A stretch of DNA of 26,695 bases. Source: JAUXEH01 sp965602945. Lineage in GTDB: Bacteria > Acidobacteriota > Aminicenantia > Aminicenantales > Aminicenantaceae. Below the pieces are notes generated by a model. It worked only from the letters and a program-made list of their open reading frames with translations, did no database searches and was not told where the DNA came from. The position numbers and the translations under genes were made by a program. Of this stretch, positions 1 to 7,196 are shown piece after piece. The DNA is taken from positions 1-26,695 of the forward strand of contig CBFDBC010000021.1 in the NCBI GenBank assembly GCA_965602945.1, written 5' to 3'. The stretch's first letter is position 1. Each line of letters starts with the position of its first letter.

Positions 1-45
1 ATTCAATCCTTTCAGGGAGGGCCGGGTGGGGGAGGTTGGATGGGC

Positions 46-74
46 TTTACGATGACCACTAGATATGCTATATT
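46..74 (+). promoter_or_regulatory. Putative sigma70 promoter for the M50-scpA-scpB-ggt unit
   Basis: TTTACG (46-51), a 17-base spacer and TATATT (69-74) match the -35 and -10 consensus at 4/6 and 5/6. Transcription would start near 81, only about 9 bases before the ATG at 90. No Shine-Dalgarno sequence is visible there, so the message may be nearly leaderless. This is inferred from sequence only. Confidence 0.45.
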
Positions 75-89
75 TTTCGTGAACATACC

Positions 90-728
90 ATGAATATTGC
101 GCAAATCGCCACACAGCTCATCGTAATCCTCTTCGCCATCACCATCCACGAGGCCGCACACGGCTGGGCGGCCAACAAGCTGGGAGATCCCACAGCCATG
201 ATCATGGGCCGGGTGACGCTCAACCCGATCGCTCACATCGACCCGATCGGGACCGTGCTGCTCCCCCTGCTTCTGGTCATCATGCGGGCCCCACCATTCG
301 GGTGGGCCAAGCCCGTTCCCGTCAATCCGATGAACCTCAAAAACCCTAAAAAGGACCACCTGCTGATCTCCGCGGCCGGGCCGGTATCCAATTTTTGCGT
401 TGCTATCGTGGCAGGCATTATCCTGAAGATTCTTCTAACCATCACGGGAAATACTGCCCCCCCGGGTTTTAATATCACCCAAGTTCTCGTGACTATTCTT
501 TATTATAGTGTCCTTTTAAACGTATTTCTGGCTGTTTTTAATCTGATCCCCATCCCTCCTCTGGATGGCAGTGGCATCCTACTCGGACTGGTTTCAGAGG
601 AAGCCGCTCAAAAAATCGAGCAGCTTCGCCCCTATGGATTCATCATAGTGATTGGGATGATGTGGTTGGGGGTGCTGACTTTCATCTTTAGCCCAATACA
701 AAAAATCATCAATATCCTGCTTTTCTGA
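90..728 (+). CDS. Site-2 protease family (M50) membrane metalloprotease
   Basis: This is a 212-residue polytopic membrane protein of the M50 family, the intramembrane zinc proteases related to RseP/SpoIVFB; the substrate is unknown. The zinc motif HEAAH lies in the first membrane helix (His20, Glu21, His24). The family's second motif is visible near the C-terminal third as NLIPIPPLDG, whose Asp159 is the expected third zinc ligand. It is a short form without a PDZ domain, typical of the YwhC-like group often found next to scpA. The ATG at 90 is chosen because an in-frame stop (60-62) lies just upstream and the helix carrying HExxH starts right after it. It ends one base before scpA, so the two are probably co-transcribed. 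Confidence 0.9.
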   Translation: MNIAQIATQLIVILFAITIHEAAHGWAANKLGDPTAMIMGRVTLNPIAHIDPIGTVLLPLLLVIMRAPPFGWAKPVPVNPMNLKNPKKDHLLISAAGPVSNFCVAIVAGIILKILLTITGNTAPPGFNITQVLVTILYYSVLLNVFLAVFNLIPIPPLDGSGILLGLVSEEAAQKIEQLRPYGFIIVIGMMWLGVLTFIFSPIQKIINILLF

Positions 729-729
729 T

Positions 730-1458
730 ATGGACACCGCACAGACATATCAAGTCAAACTGGAGGTGTTCGAGGGCCCCCTGGATCTCCTGCTGTTCCT
801 GATACGGAAAAAGAAACTCGACATCCACGACATCCCCATGGCCGTGATCACCCGGGAATACCTGGTGTATCTGGACCAAAAGGATCGGATCAACCTGGAG
901 AGGGAGGCCGAGTTCCTGCTGATCGCCGCCCTTCTCATCCATATCAAATCCCAGATGCTGCTCCCCCGGGAATCCATGTCCGAGGGCGAGGAGGATCCCC
1001 GGCAGGCACTGGTGGAGCGGCTGCTCGATCACCAGAAGATCAAGGCCGCATGCTCCATCCTCCGGGAAAAAGAGAACCACCAGATGCAGACCTGGCAGCG
1101 CACCGTTCTCCCGCCGCTTTCCCCCTCCGACGACATGGAATTCATCGAGGTCTCGCTGTTCGACCTGGCCGAGGTCTTTTTCAGCATCATGAAGCGCAAA
1201 GAGCGCGAGAGCGTCAAGGTCATCCAGGGACGGGGCCTGTCCGTAAAGGAAAAAGTGGATGAGATCATCCAACACCTCAAGTTTCACGGATACCTCGACT
1301 TCCTGGAATACTTCGAGCGTCAGGCCGACCTGGAAGAAGCCCTGCTCTCGTTCCTCTGCCTGCTCGAACTCATCAAATCCCGTGTGATTATCGCGGCCCA
1401 GGAAAGCCTGTTCTGTCCCATCAAGGTATGGCTGCGGGAGAAGGAACCCAAAGAATGA
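730..1458 (+). CDS. scpA: Segregation and condensation protein A (kleisin)
   Basis: ScpA is the kleisin subunit of the bacterial SMC-ScpAB condensin, which compacts and helps segregate the chromosome in the cytoplasm. The 242-residue product has the hallmark N-terminal segment FEGPLDLLLFLIRKKKLDI (about residues 14-32) that contacts the SMC neck, an acidic helical middle, and a C-terminal winged-helix-like part (about 165-235) that binds the SMC head. The length is normal for the family. It starts one base after the M50 protease stop, and its last codons overlap scpB in an ATGA junction, which points to translational coupling of the two partners. No smc gene lies in the window. Confidence 0.95.
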   Translation: MDTAQTYQVKLEVFEGPLDLLLFLIRKKKLDIHDIPMAVITREYLVYLDQKDRINLEREAEFLLIAALLIHIKSQMLLPRESMSEGEEDPRQALVERLLDHQKIKAACSILREKENHQMQTWQRTVLPPLSPSDDMEFIEVSLFDLAEVFFSIMKRKERESVKVIQGRGLSVKEKVDEIIQHLKFHGYLDFLEYFERQADLEEALLSFLCLLELIKSRVIIAAQESLFCPIKVWLREKEPKE

Positions 1459-2000
1459 CCTCCGAGCTCAAGAGCCTTATCGAATCCCTGATCTTCGTCG
1501 CCCAGGAACCCCTCTCATTGGAGAAGCTCAAGAACATCCTTAGCGATTCCAAGGAAGAAGAGATCAAAGACTCCCTGGACGAACTGGAGCAGTCCTATGC
1601 CGGAGACCACCACGGCATCCGGATCCACCGTGCGGCGGGAGGCTACCTCTTTGTCACGCAGCCGGAATTCGATCCCTGGATCAAGAAGATGCTGCATCTG
1701 GACAAGAAGACCCGCCTCTCCCCCGCTGCGCTCGAGACCCTGTCCATCATAGCCTATAACCAGCCCCTCACACTCGCCGAACTCTCAGGCATGCGCGGAG
1801 TGGATTCCACCCATGCCCTGAAGACCCTGCTCCTCAAACGGCTGGTCAAGATCACGGGCCGGAAGAAAAGCCCGGGCAAACCCCTGATCTACCGCACATC
1901 CAACAAGTTCCTGAGTTATTTCGGGTTGAACACCCTCAAGGATCTCCCCACAACGGAAGAGATCGAAAAGATCCTCGAGGAAGAGCAGACCCATGAATAA
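1455..2000 (+). CDS. scpB: Segregation and condensation protein B
   Basis: ScpB dimerises and binds ScpA in the SMC condensin complex. The product (181 residues) shows the usual N-terminus (LKSLIESLIFVAQEPLSLEKL) and two winged-helix domains; the second contains the conserved stretch LSIIAYNQPLTLAEL-GMRGVDS around residues 97-118. I start it at the ATG at 1455, which overlaps the scpA stop as ATGA, rather than at the earlier ATG at 1428; that would add nine residues that do not resemble ScpB. The 3' end overlaps the following gamma-glutamyltransferase gene by 8 bases. Confidence 0.94.
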   Translation: MTSELKSLIESLIFVAQEPLSLEKLKNILSDSKEEEIKDSLDELEQSYAGDHHGIRIHRAAGGYLFVTQPEFDPWIKKMLHLDKKTRLSPAALETLSIIAYNQPLTLAELSGMRGVDSTHALKTLLLKRLVKITGRKKSPGKPLIYRTSNKFLSYFGLNTLKDLPTTEEIEKILEEEQTHE

Positions 2001-3702
2001 GCGGCTGCTGACCCTGATCCTGGTCATTCTAACAGTCGGTCCTGCCTGCCGGGAAGACAGGTCCGCCGCTCCGCCCGAGGACCCCCATGCGCCCTATGAT
2101 TTCACCGCCCGCAGGGGCATGGTGGTGGCGGCCCATCCTCTGGCTGCACGGGCAGGCCTGGAGGTTCTCGAACGCGGCGGCAATGCGGTGGATGCCGCGG
2201 TCGCCACGGCCCTGGCCCTCAACGCCGCCGAACCTTTCGCGTCGGGAATAGGGGGCGGAGGCTTCATGGTTATATACCTGGCCAGGGAAGACAAGGTCAA
2301 GGTCATCAATTTCAGGGAAAAAGCTCCCGCCGGCTCTTTCCCCGAGATGTTTCTCCAGGACGGAAAGACCAACCTGCAGTGGCGGCGTGCGCACGGCCTG
2401 GCCGTCGCGGTCCCCGGGGCCCTGGCCGGATGGGTCCATTCCCTCGAGACCTACGGGACGCTGCCCCTGGCCGATGTGATCCAGGGCGCCGTACGCATCG
2501 CCGAACAGGGATACAGTGTAACCCCCACCTTCAGCAAAGCCAACAAGGACGAATATGAAAAGCTGGTCCTGAATGATGGAGAGGACAGCTGCTACCTCAA
2601 CGACGGATTCCCCTTCGAGGCGGGCGAAACCTTCCGCAATCCTGACCTGGCCCGTTTTCTGCGGCGGCTCGCCGTAAAAGGGGCGGAGGATTTCTATGCC
2701 GGGGAGACCGCATCCCACATCGTGGACGCGGTCCGGGCCGCGGGCGGTGTGATGACTATGGAAGACCTGGCCGCCTACCGGCCGAAGGAACACATCCCCT
2801 TGAGCGGATCGTACGGAGAGTATACCCTCTACAGCACCATGCCGCCCTCGTGCGGCGGGCTGCACATCCTGCAGCTCCTCAACATCGCCGAGAACTGGCC
2901 CATCAAGGAATGGGGTCATAACTCCACCGACTATATCCATCACATGGCGGAGGCCTTCCGCTTCGTGTTCGCGGACAAGGCCCGCTATCTCGGTGATCCG
3001 GACTTCGTCTCCATCCCCGTGGGTCAGCTGACCTCCCAACAGCACGCACGGTCGATCGCGAACCGCATCCGACCCGAAGCAACGGCGGCCGGGTATCCCC
3101 CCGGAGAGTTCGGCCCGGAGGATCTGGACGACCAGAACACCACCCATCTCTGTGTGGTGGACAAGGACGGCAACGTCGTGTCGCTGACCCAATCCATCAA
3201 CCACTTTTTCGGCTCCGGGATCGTGCCCGAGGGCACCGGGTTTCTGCTCAATAACCATATGGATGATTTCTCCATGGATCCTCACTCCCCCAATGCGCCC
3301 GGGCCGCACAGGCGTCCCGTCAGCAACATGGGGCCGCTCATCCTCTTCCGCTCGGGCCGCCCCTTCCTGGTCCTGGGATCTCCGGGGGGGACGCGGATCG
3401 TCCCCTCGCTGACCCAGATACTGTTCAATGTCACCGAGTTCGGCATGTCTCTGGATGAAGCCATCGAGGCCCCCCGGTTCTTTTCCTATTCGACCCGGGG
3501 GCGGGCCGGAGACCTTCACCTGGAAGACCGCATCCCCGAGGCCACCCGGGCCGCCCTGGAGAAACTGGGACACAACCTGTCCGTAAGGGAAGCCTTCGAT
3601 AAATATTTCGGCGGCGCCCAGGGACTCATGCTGCTGCAGGATGAAGGGCTCATCCTGGGCGGGGCGGATTCGCGCCGGGACGGTTCCGGGGCCGGCTACT
3701 GA
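1993..3702 (+). CDS. ggt: Gamma-glutamyltransferase (glutathione hydrolase type), exported
   Basis: This is a 569-residue member of the Ntn-hydrolase family that cleaves gamma-glutamyl bonds, such as those in glutathione and gamma-glutamyl peptides, and is made as a proenzyme that cuts itself. The autocatalytic site is visible as NTTHLCVVD, with Thr383 expected to become the N-terminus of the small subunit. Other family signatures are the glycine-rich GIGGGGFM loop near residue 90, GTGFLLNNHMDDF, SNMGPLI, GSPGGTRIVPS and the C-terminal ADSRRDGSGAGY. Residues 1-19 form a signal peptide ending in GPAC; this is a weak lipobox, so a lipoprotein is possible but not certain. Its start lies inside the end of scpB, an unusual neighbour for a degradative enzyme. 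It probably works in the periplasm or at the membrane in peptide or glutathione scavenging. Confidence 0.93.
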   Translation: MNKRLLTLILVILTVGPACREDRSAAPPEDPHAPYDFTARRGMVVAAHPLAARAGLEVLERGGNAVDAAVATALALNAAEPFASGIGGGGFMVIYLAREDKVKVINFREKAPAGSFPEMFLQDGKTNLQWRRAHGLAVAVPGALAGWVHSLETYGTLPLADVIQGAVRIAEQGYSVTPTFSKANKDEYEKLVLNDGEDSCYLNDGFPFEAGETFRNPDLARFLRRLAVKGAEDFYAGETASHIVDAVRAAGGVMTMEDLAAYRPKEHIPLSGSYGEYTLYSTMPPSCGGLHILQLLNIAENWPIKEWGHNSTDYIHHMAEAFRFVFADKARYLGDPDFVSIPVGQLTSQQHARSIANRIRPEATAAGYPPGEFGPEDLDDQNTTHLCVVDKDGNVVSLTQSINHFFGSGIVPEGTGFLLNNHMDDFSMDPHSPNAPGPHRRPVSNMGPLILFRSGRPFLVLGSPGGTRIVPSLTQILFNVTEFGMSLDEAIEAPRFFSYSTRGRAGDLHLEDRIPEATRAALEKLGHNLSVREAFDKYFGGAQGLMLLQDEGLILGGADSRRDGSGAGY

Positions 3703-3746
3703 TTTGTTTTTGCAGGCGCATTATTATATCATCCCTTCTTTCAACG

Positions 3747-3793
3747 TGGATAATTCACGACAAGAAATATCGACATTTTTTTTGAATTATCCA
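3747..3793. repeat. Perfect 11-bp inverted repeat upstream of the DUF6305-like gene
   Basis: TGGATAATTCA (3747-3757) and TGAATTATCCA (3783-3793) are exact reverse complements separated by 25 bases that include a run of eight T. The pair sits in the 126-base gap between the ggt stop and the ATG at 3829. It could be an operator or a long-loop RNA hairpin in the leader. It is not a standard terminator, because the T run lies inside the loop rather than after the stem. Confidence 0.6.
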
Positions 3794-3828
3794 GGTCAAA
3801 TCACTCTCGACGGCAAACAGGAACTGAC

Positions 3829-4386
3829 ATGATAAAAACAACGTTCCACCCGCTCGCGGCCCTGGCAATTGTTTTGTTGTTTCCCTGCCCGGTCCATTCA
3901 ACAGTGGAAGCGCAATTCGAGCAGCCCCTGCTGATCACATCCGCAGGGCAGAGCGCCGAGGTCCAACTGGTCGCGATCCTGGCCAAGCGGTCGAACCTGA
4001 ACTACTCCCTGGCAAAATCCGCCGCACCCGAAGACCTGAACGATGCCAAAACCCTGGTCCTCTCTCTGGGAGCCAGCCTCAAGGGGTTGGGTGCCGCCGG
4101 GCTGGATGTGCAGCAGGAGAAAGACCGTGTGGCCGAACTTATTGAGGCGGCCCGTTCCCGGAACATTCCGATCGTCTGCATGCATCTGGGCGGCAAGGAG
4201 CGCAGGGGAAGCCTTTCCGATGATTTCATATCCACCTACCTGCCCTATGCCCGAATCGCCATAATCGTCAAATCCGGGAACCAGGACGGTTTGTTCTCCC
4301 GGATCTGTGGCCAGCACGACATCCCCCTCGTGGAGGTGGAAAAGACGGTGAACGCCGTCGAGCCGCTCAAGAAGGCGTTTCGCTGA
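3829..4386 (+). CDS. Secreted DUF6305-like protein of unknown function
   Basis: A 185-residue protein with a signal peptide (hydrophobic stretch at about residues 9-24, plausible cleavage near 25-30). The mature part begins with PLLITSAGQSAEVQLV and alternates beta strands and helices, for example KTLVLSLGASLKGLGAAGLD, IPIVCMHLGG, ARIAIIVKSGN and IPLVEVEKT, suggesting a small alpha/beta sandwich. The opening resembles what I remember of the DUF6305 family, which has no established function; this is from memory, not a search. An AGGAA ribosome site sits about 6 bases before the ATG. It is followed by a DctM-like permease, so a substrate-binding or accessory role in that transport unit is a reasonable inference. 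Confidence 0.7.
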   Translation: MIKTTFHPLAALAIVLLFPCPVHSTVEAQFEQPLLITSAGQSAEVQLVAILAKRSNLNYSLAKSAAPEDLNDAKTLVLSLGASLKGLGAAGLDVQQEKDRVAELIEAARSRNIPIVCMHLGGKERRGSLSDDFISTYLPYARIAIIVKSGNQDGLFSRICGQHDIPLVEVEKTVNAVEPLKKAFR

Positions 4387-4435
4387 AGGCGGCCGGGACT
4401 GCCGTGTGGTTACAGACCGTTCAGGATGACACTCC

Positions 4436-5707
4436 GTGCCGGACTACCTGATCCTGCTGCTGATGGTCGCCGTATTCGCGATCACGGCGATGGCTTTTAA
4501 GCTTCCCATCGGCCTCTCCCTTGTCATCTCCGCCCTGGCCGGGGCCCTGCTGGGCGGAGAGGGGATCCCCCTGCGCCACCTGGTCGAGGGGAGCTTCGGC
4601 TATTTCGACACCATCCTCATCATCATCGCGGCCATGATCTACATGCAGGCCCTGGAAAAGTCCGGCATACTTGACACCGTAACCGCCCTGCTGCTCAAGA
4701 CCTTTTACCGCCGCAAATTCTCCCTTCTTATGACCGTGATGGCGATCATCATGTTCCCGGGTATGATCACCGGCTCCTCCACGGTGGCAGTGCTGAGCAC
4801 AGGGACCCTGGTCGCACCCGTGCTGGTCCGCCTTGGGCTGTCCAAGGTCAAGACCGCCGCACTCATTGCCATGGGCGCGATCCTGGGGATGATCGCGCCG
4901 CCGGTCAACATCCTGGTCATGATCATGGGAGGAGGAGTGGATATGCCCTATGTGGGGCTCACCCTGCCGCTCCTGATCATCGTGGTTCCCCTGGCGGTGG
5001 TGTTTGCCCTCTGGTTGGGCTACCGGGATATCCGGATCATCGGCCGAGCAGAGCTGTTTTCCATCCTGCCTCCCTCGCTGGGACGGAAATACCGCTGGAG
5101 GATCGTTATCCCGCTGGCCGTGGTGTTCCTTCTGCTCATCGCTCAGAGCATGCCGCAGAGCCCGGTCCCGGACCTGGGAATCCCGGCCATTTTCCTGGTC
5201 GGGAGCCTTGCCTGCCTCCTGGGAGGCCGCTGGTTCAATGTTTTCGCGGCCACCCAGAGCGCCTTGGGAGCGTCCATGCCTATCCTGGCCATTCTGGCCG
5301 GAGTGGGCATGTTCATTCAGATTCTGACCCTGACAGGTGGACGCGGGTGGATCATCCTGACGTTCCTGTCCCTGCCGCCGACCCTTCTGTATGCCGGGAT
5401 CGCAACCAGCATGCCGCTCTTCGGAGCAGTCTCCGCCTACGGATCTGCTTCCATCCTGGGCGTGCCCTTCATCCTGGCGCTGATAGAAAAGAATGCCATC
5501 TTCACCTCGGCCGCGCTGTCTGCCGTGGCGGGACTGGGAGACCTGATGCCACCCACGGCCCTGGCCGGAATCTTCGCCGCCCAGGTCGTGGGAGAGCGCA
5601 ACTATTTCAAGGTCCTGCGGTACTGCCTGGTCCCGGCCTTTCTTCAGCTGGCCGTGGGGATCGGGGTCCTGCTTTTGACTCCCTGGCTGGAGAAACTGCT
5701 GTTTTAG
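4436..5707 (+). CDS. DctM-like (IT superfamily) large permease
   Basis: A 423-residue integral membrane protein with about 11-12 hydrophobic helices, the normal size for a TRAP-transporter large subunit (DctM, about 425 residues). Two internal-repeat signature loops are visible: GSSTVAVLSTGTLVAPVL followed by GMIAPPVN in the first half, and SAYGSASILGV followed by LMPPTALAG in the second. These match the paired re-entrant loops of the ion-transporter superfamily. It starts with GTG at 4436; an AGGA lies about 10 bases upstream, and no in-frame ATG gives the N-terminal helix. Neither a DctP solute-binding protein nor a 4-helix DctQ subunit is next to it. A small secreted protein precedes it and a 47-residue two-helix protein follows. 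The substrate is unknown; an organic anion or amino acid derivative is likely. Confidence 0.85.
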   Translation: MPDYLILLLMVAVFAITAMAFKLPIGLSLVISALAGALLGGEGIPLRHLVEGSFGYFDTILIIIAAMIYMQALEKSGILDTVTALLLKTFYRRKFSLLMTVMAIIMFPGMITGSSTVAVLSTGTLVAPVLVRLGLSKVKTAALIAMGAILGMIAPPVNILVMIMGGGVDMPYVGLTLPLLIIVVPLAVVFALWLGYRDIRIIGRAELFSILPPSLGRKYRWRIVIPLAVVFLLLIAQSMPQSPVPDLGIPAIFLVGSLACLLGGRWFNVFAATQSALGASMPILAILAGVGMFIQILTLTGGRGWIILTFLSLPPTLLYAGIATSMPLFGAVSAYGSASILGVPFILALIEKNAIFTSAALSAVAGLGDLMPPTALAGIFAAQVVGERNYFKVLRYCLVPAFLQLAVGIGVLLLTPWLEKLLF

Positions 5708-5714
5708 GTGAAAC

Positions 5715-5858
5715 ATGCACATCCTCTATCATCTTATCGTGGCTTACCTGAGCTTGAGCCTGGTGGTCTACCTTTTCAGGGAAAAACGGCTCCGCTGGCA
5801 GATCAGCACGGCCGTCGTTCTGGTCATGTTCCTGCTCCGGCTGTTCCTGATAAAGTAG
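5715..5858 (+). CDS. Small two-helix membrane protein (47 residues)
   Basis: A short reading frame fills the gap between the permease stop (5707) and the M14 deacylase (5870). It encodes 47 residues: a first hydrophobic helix (about residues 3-21, ending LVVYLF), a basic turn (REKRLRW, 22-28) and a second helix (about 30-46, STAVVLVMFLLRLFLI). An AGGTG lies 4-8 bases before the ATG, spacing to both neighbours is tight (7 and 11 bases), and codon use looks like that of the flanking genes. I do not recognise a family. Its position behind a DctM-like permease that lacks a DctQ partner suggests a small accessory subunit, but that is inference. Confidence 0.65.
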   Translation: MHILYHLIVAYLSLSLVVYLFREKRLRWQISTAVVLVMFLLRLFLIK

Positions 5859-5869
5859 GAGCCTTGAGG

Positions 5870-7057
5870 ATGACCAGATCCAATACGAAGTCTTCAGCGG
5901 AAGGAAACGATCGGGTGAGGGCTACGCCGGTCTGGGCCCTCAGGGCTCGGGCAGCGGCGCTGCTCCTGGCTGTCGCGGGCATGTGCTGGGTAAGCGGGAG
6001 CCGGTTCCGCTCCATGCACACCGGGGATGTCATCTATCCGAGCACGGGCCTGACCGCCCGAAAAAGCCTGAGTGACTACAGCCCCGGGCTCCGCGGTACC
6101 GCGGGCGACACGGACGTCTACATTTTCCAGGGAGAGAGGGACGGCGCCGGCCTCCTCATCCTGGGAGGTACCCATCCCAATGAGCCGGCCGGTTTCGTCA
6201 CCGCGACCATGCTGGTGGAAAACACACGCACCGCACGGGGAAAGGTGGTGGTCATCCCCCAGGCCAACCACAGCGGATTCACACACAACGATCCGTTCGA
6301 AGGCAATCCGCAGCGCTTTTCCATTTCCACGCCTGAAGGATTGCGTTGGTTCCGCTACGGCTCACGGCTCACGAACCCTGTCCACCAGTGGCCCGACTCG
6401 GCCCTGTATGTCAATCCCTCGGGGCAGAAGCTGGCCGGGACCGAGGCCCGCAACCTGAACCGCAGCTACCCCGGTAGCAGGACGGGGGGAGGCCTGACGG
6501 AACGGATCGCACACGCCATAATGGAACTCATGCGGATCGAAGCAGTCGACATGGCGGTTGACCTGCACGAGGCCGCACCTGAATACCCGGTGATCAATGC
6601 GATCGTTTTCCACCCGGAGAGCGCGGAACTGGCGGCCATGACGATGATGGAATTGGAGCTGGGAGGCCTGGCTTTCCGCCTGGAAGAGTCTCCCTCCACC
6701 CTGCGGGGATTGAGCCACAGGGAATGGGGGGACCATGCCGGAGTGTTCGCCTTCCTGCTCGAGACCGCCAACGCGTCCCACGGGCGTTTGAAGGGGCGGC
6801 CGTCCGCCGCACTGATCACGGAGGGAAAAGACCCGAACTATGTGAAGGCCGCCCGGCTCGGCCTGCTGTTCGTAGGCTTCGATGAGGAAGGAATCCCTTT
6901 ACAGAAGCGTGTCGGCCGGCATGTGGCCGCGCTCAGGGCCCTTCTGGCCAGCTGGAAGGAGCTCTTTCCCGAAAAGCCTTTGGAAGAGCACGGATGGCCT
7001 GACGCCGCCGCCATCGCTTCCACCGGAGTCGGACCCTTCCTCCATCCCCCAAAATAA
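5870..7057 (+). CDS. Membrane-anchored M14-family deacylase (AstE/AspA-like)
   Basis: A 395-residue zinc hydrolase of the succinylglutamate desuccinylase/aspartoacylase group of M14 carboxypeptidases. Expected zinc ligands are visible: His102 and Glu105 in GGTHPNEPAG and His233 in DLHEAAPEYP. Glu298 in LLETANASHG is a likely catalytic acid, and NLNRSYPGS gives the substrate-binding Asn/Arg pair. A hydrophobic stretch at residues 21-43 looks like a signal anchor, placing the enzyme outside the inner membrane. I chose the ATG at 5870 because a GGAG ribosome site lies 8 bases before it; the frame is open further upstream, but that part overlaps the 47-residue gene. It probably removes acyl groups from amino acids or peptides handled by the neighbouring transporter; the exact substrate cannot be read from sequence. 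Confidence 0.85.
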   Translation: MTRSNTKSSAEGNDRVRATPVWALRARAAALLLAVAGMCWVSGSRFRSMHTGDVIYPSTGLTARKSLSDYSPGLRGTAGDTDVYIFQGERDGAGLLILGGTHPNEPAGFVTATMLVENTRTARGKVVVIPQANHSGFTHNDPFEGNPQRFSISTPEGLRWFRYGSRLTNPVHQWPDSALYVNPSGQKLAGTEARNLNRSYPGSRTGGGLTERIAHAIMELMRIEAVDMAVDLHEAAPEYPVINAIVFHPESAELAAMTMMELELGGLAFRLEESPSTLRGLSHREWGDHAGVFAFLLETANASHGRLKGRPSAALITEGKDPNYVKAARLGLLFVGFDEEGIPLQKRVGRHVAALRALLASWKELFPEKPLEEHGWPDAAAIASTGVGPFLHPPK

Positions 7058-7088
7058 GGCTAAGTCAAGATTTTACCTATAGTTAAGA

Positions 7089-7115
7089 TTGACAAAGAGA
7101 GCCCTCTCGTATAAT
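7089..7115 (+). promoter_or_regulatory. Sigma70 promoter of rpsA with a palindromic spacer
   Basis: TTGACA (7089-7094) and TATAAT (7110-7115) are both perfect consensus hexamers, but only 15 bases apart. A 17-base alternative using TAATAT (7112-7117) is possible. The spacer contains the palindrome GAGAG-CC-CTCTC (7097-7108). A GGGAG ribosome site follows at 7184-7188, 8 bases before the rpsA ATG. Confidence 0.7.
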
Positions 7116-7196
7116 ATATATCGACTCATAACACCAACAGAAAAAATGTGCAAAATTTGAGACAGATATGCAACTGATATCAAGGGAGACACTCCA

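Noticed and set aside
2029..3573. 514-codon minus-strand frame opposite ggt
   Set aside because: No recognisable domain or ribosome site, and the + strand carries all GGT motifs.
4421..5722. Long minus-strand open frame (433 codons) opposite the permease
   Set aside because: It is highly rich in Gln, His, Asp and Gly with no domain, and the opposite strand clearly encodes a DctM-like membrane protein; it arises from GC-rich codon use.
5708..5869. N-terminal extension of the M14 deacylase to a GTG at 5708
   Set aside because: The 54 extra residues do not look like protein of this family and overlap the 47-residue membrane protein in another frame; the ATG at 5870 has a ribosome site and is followed by a signal anchor.
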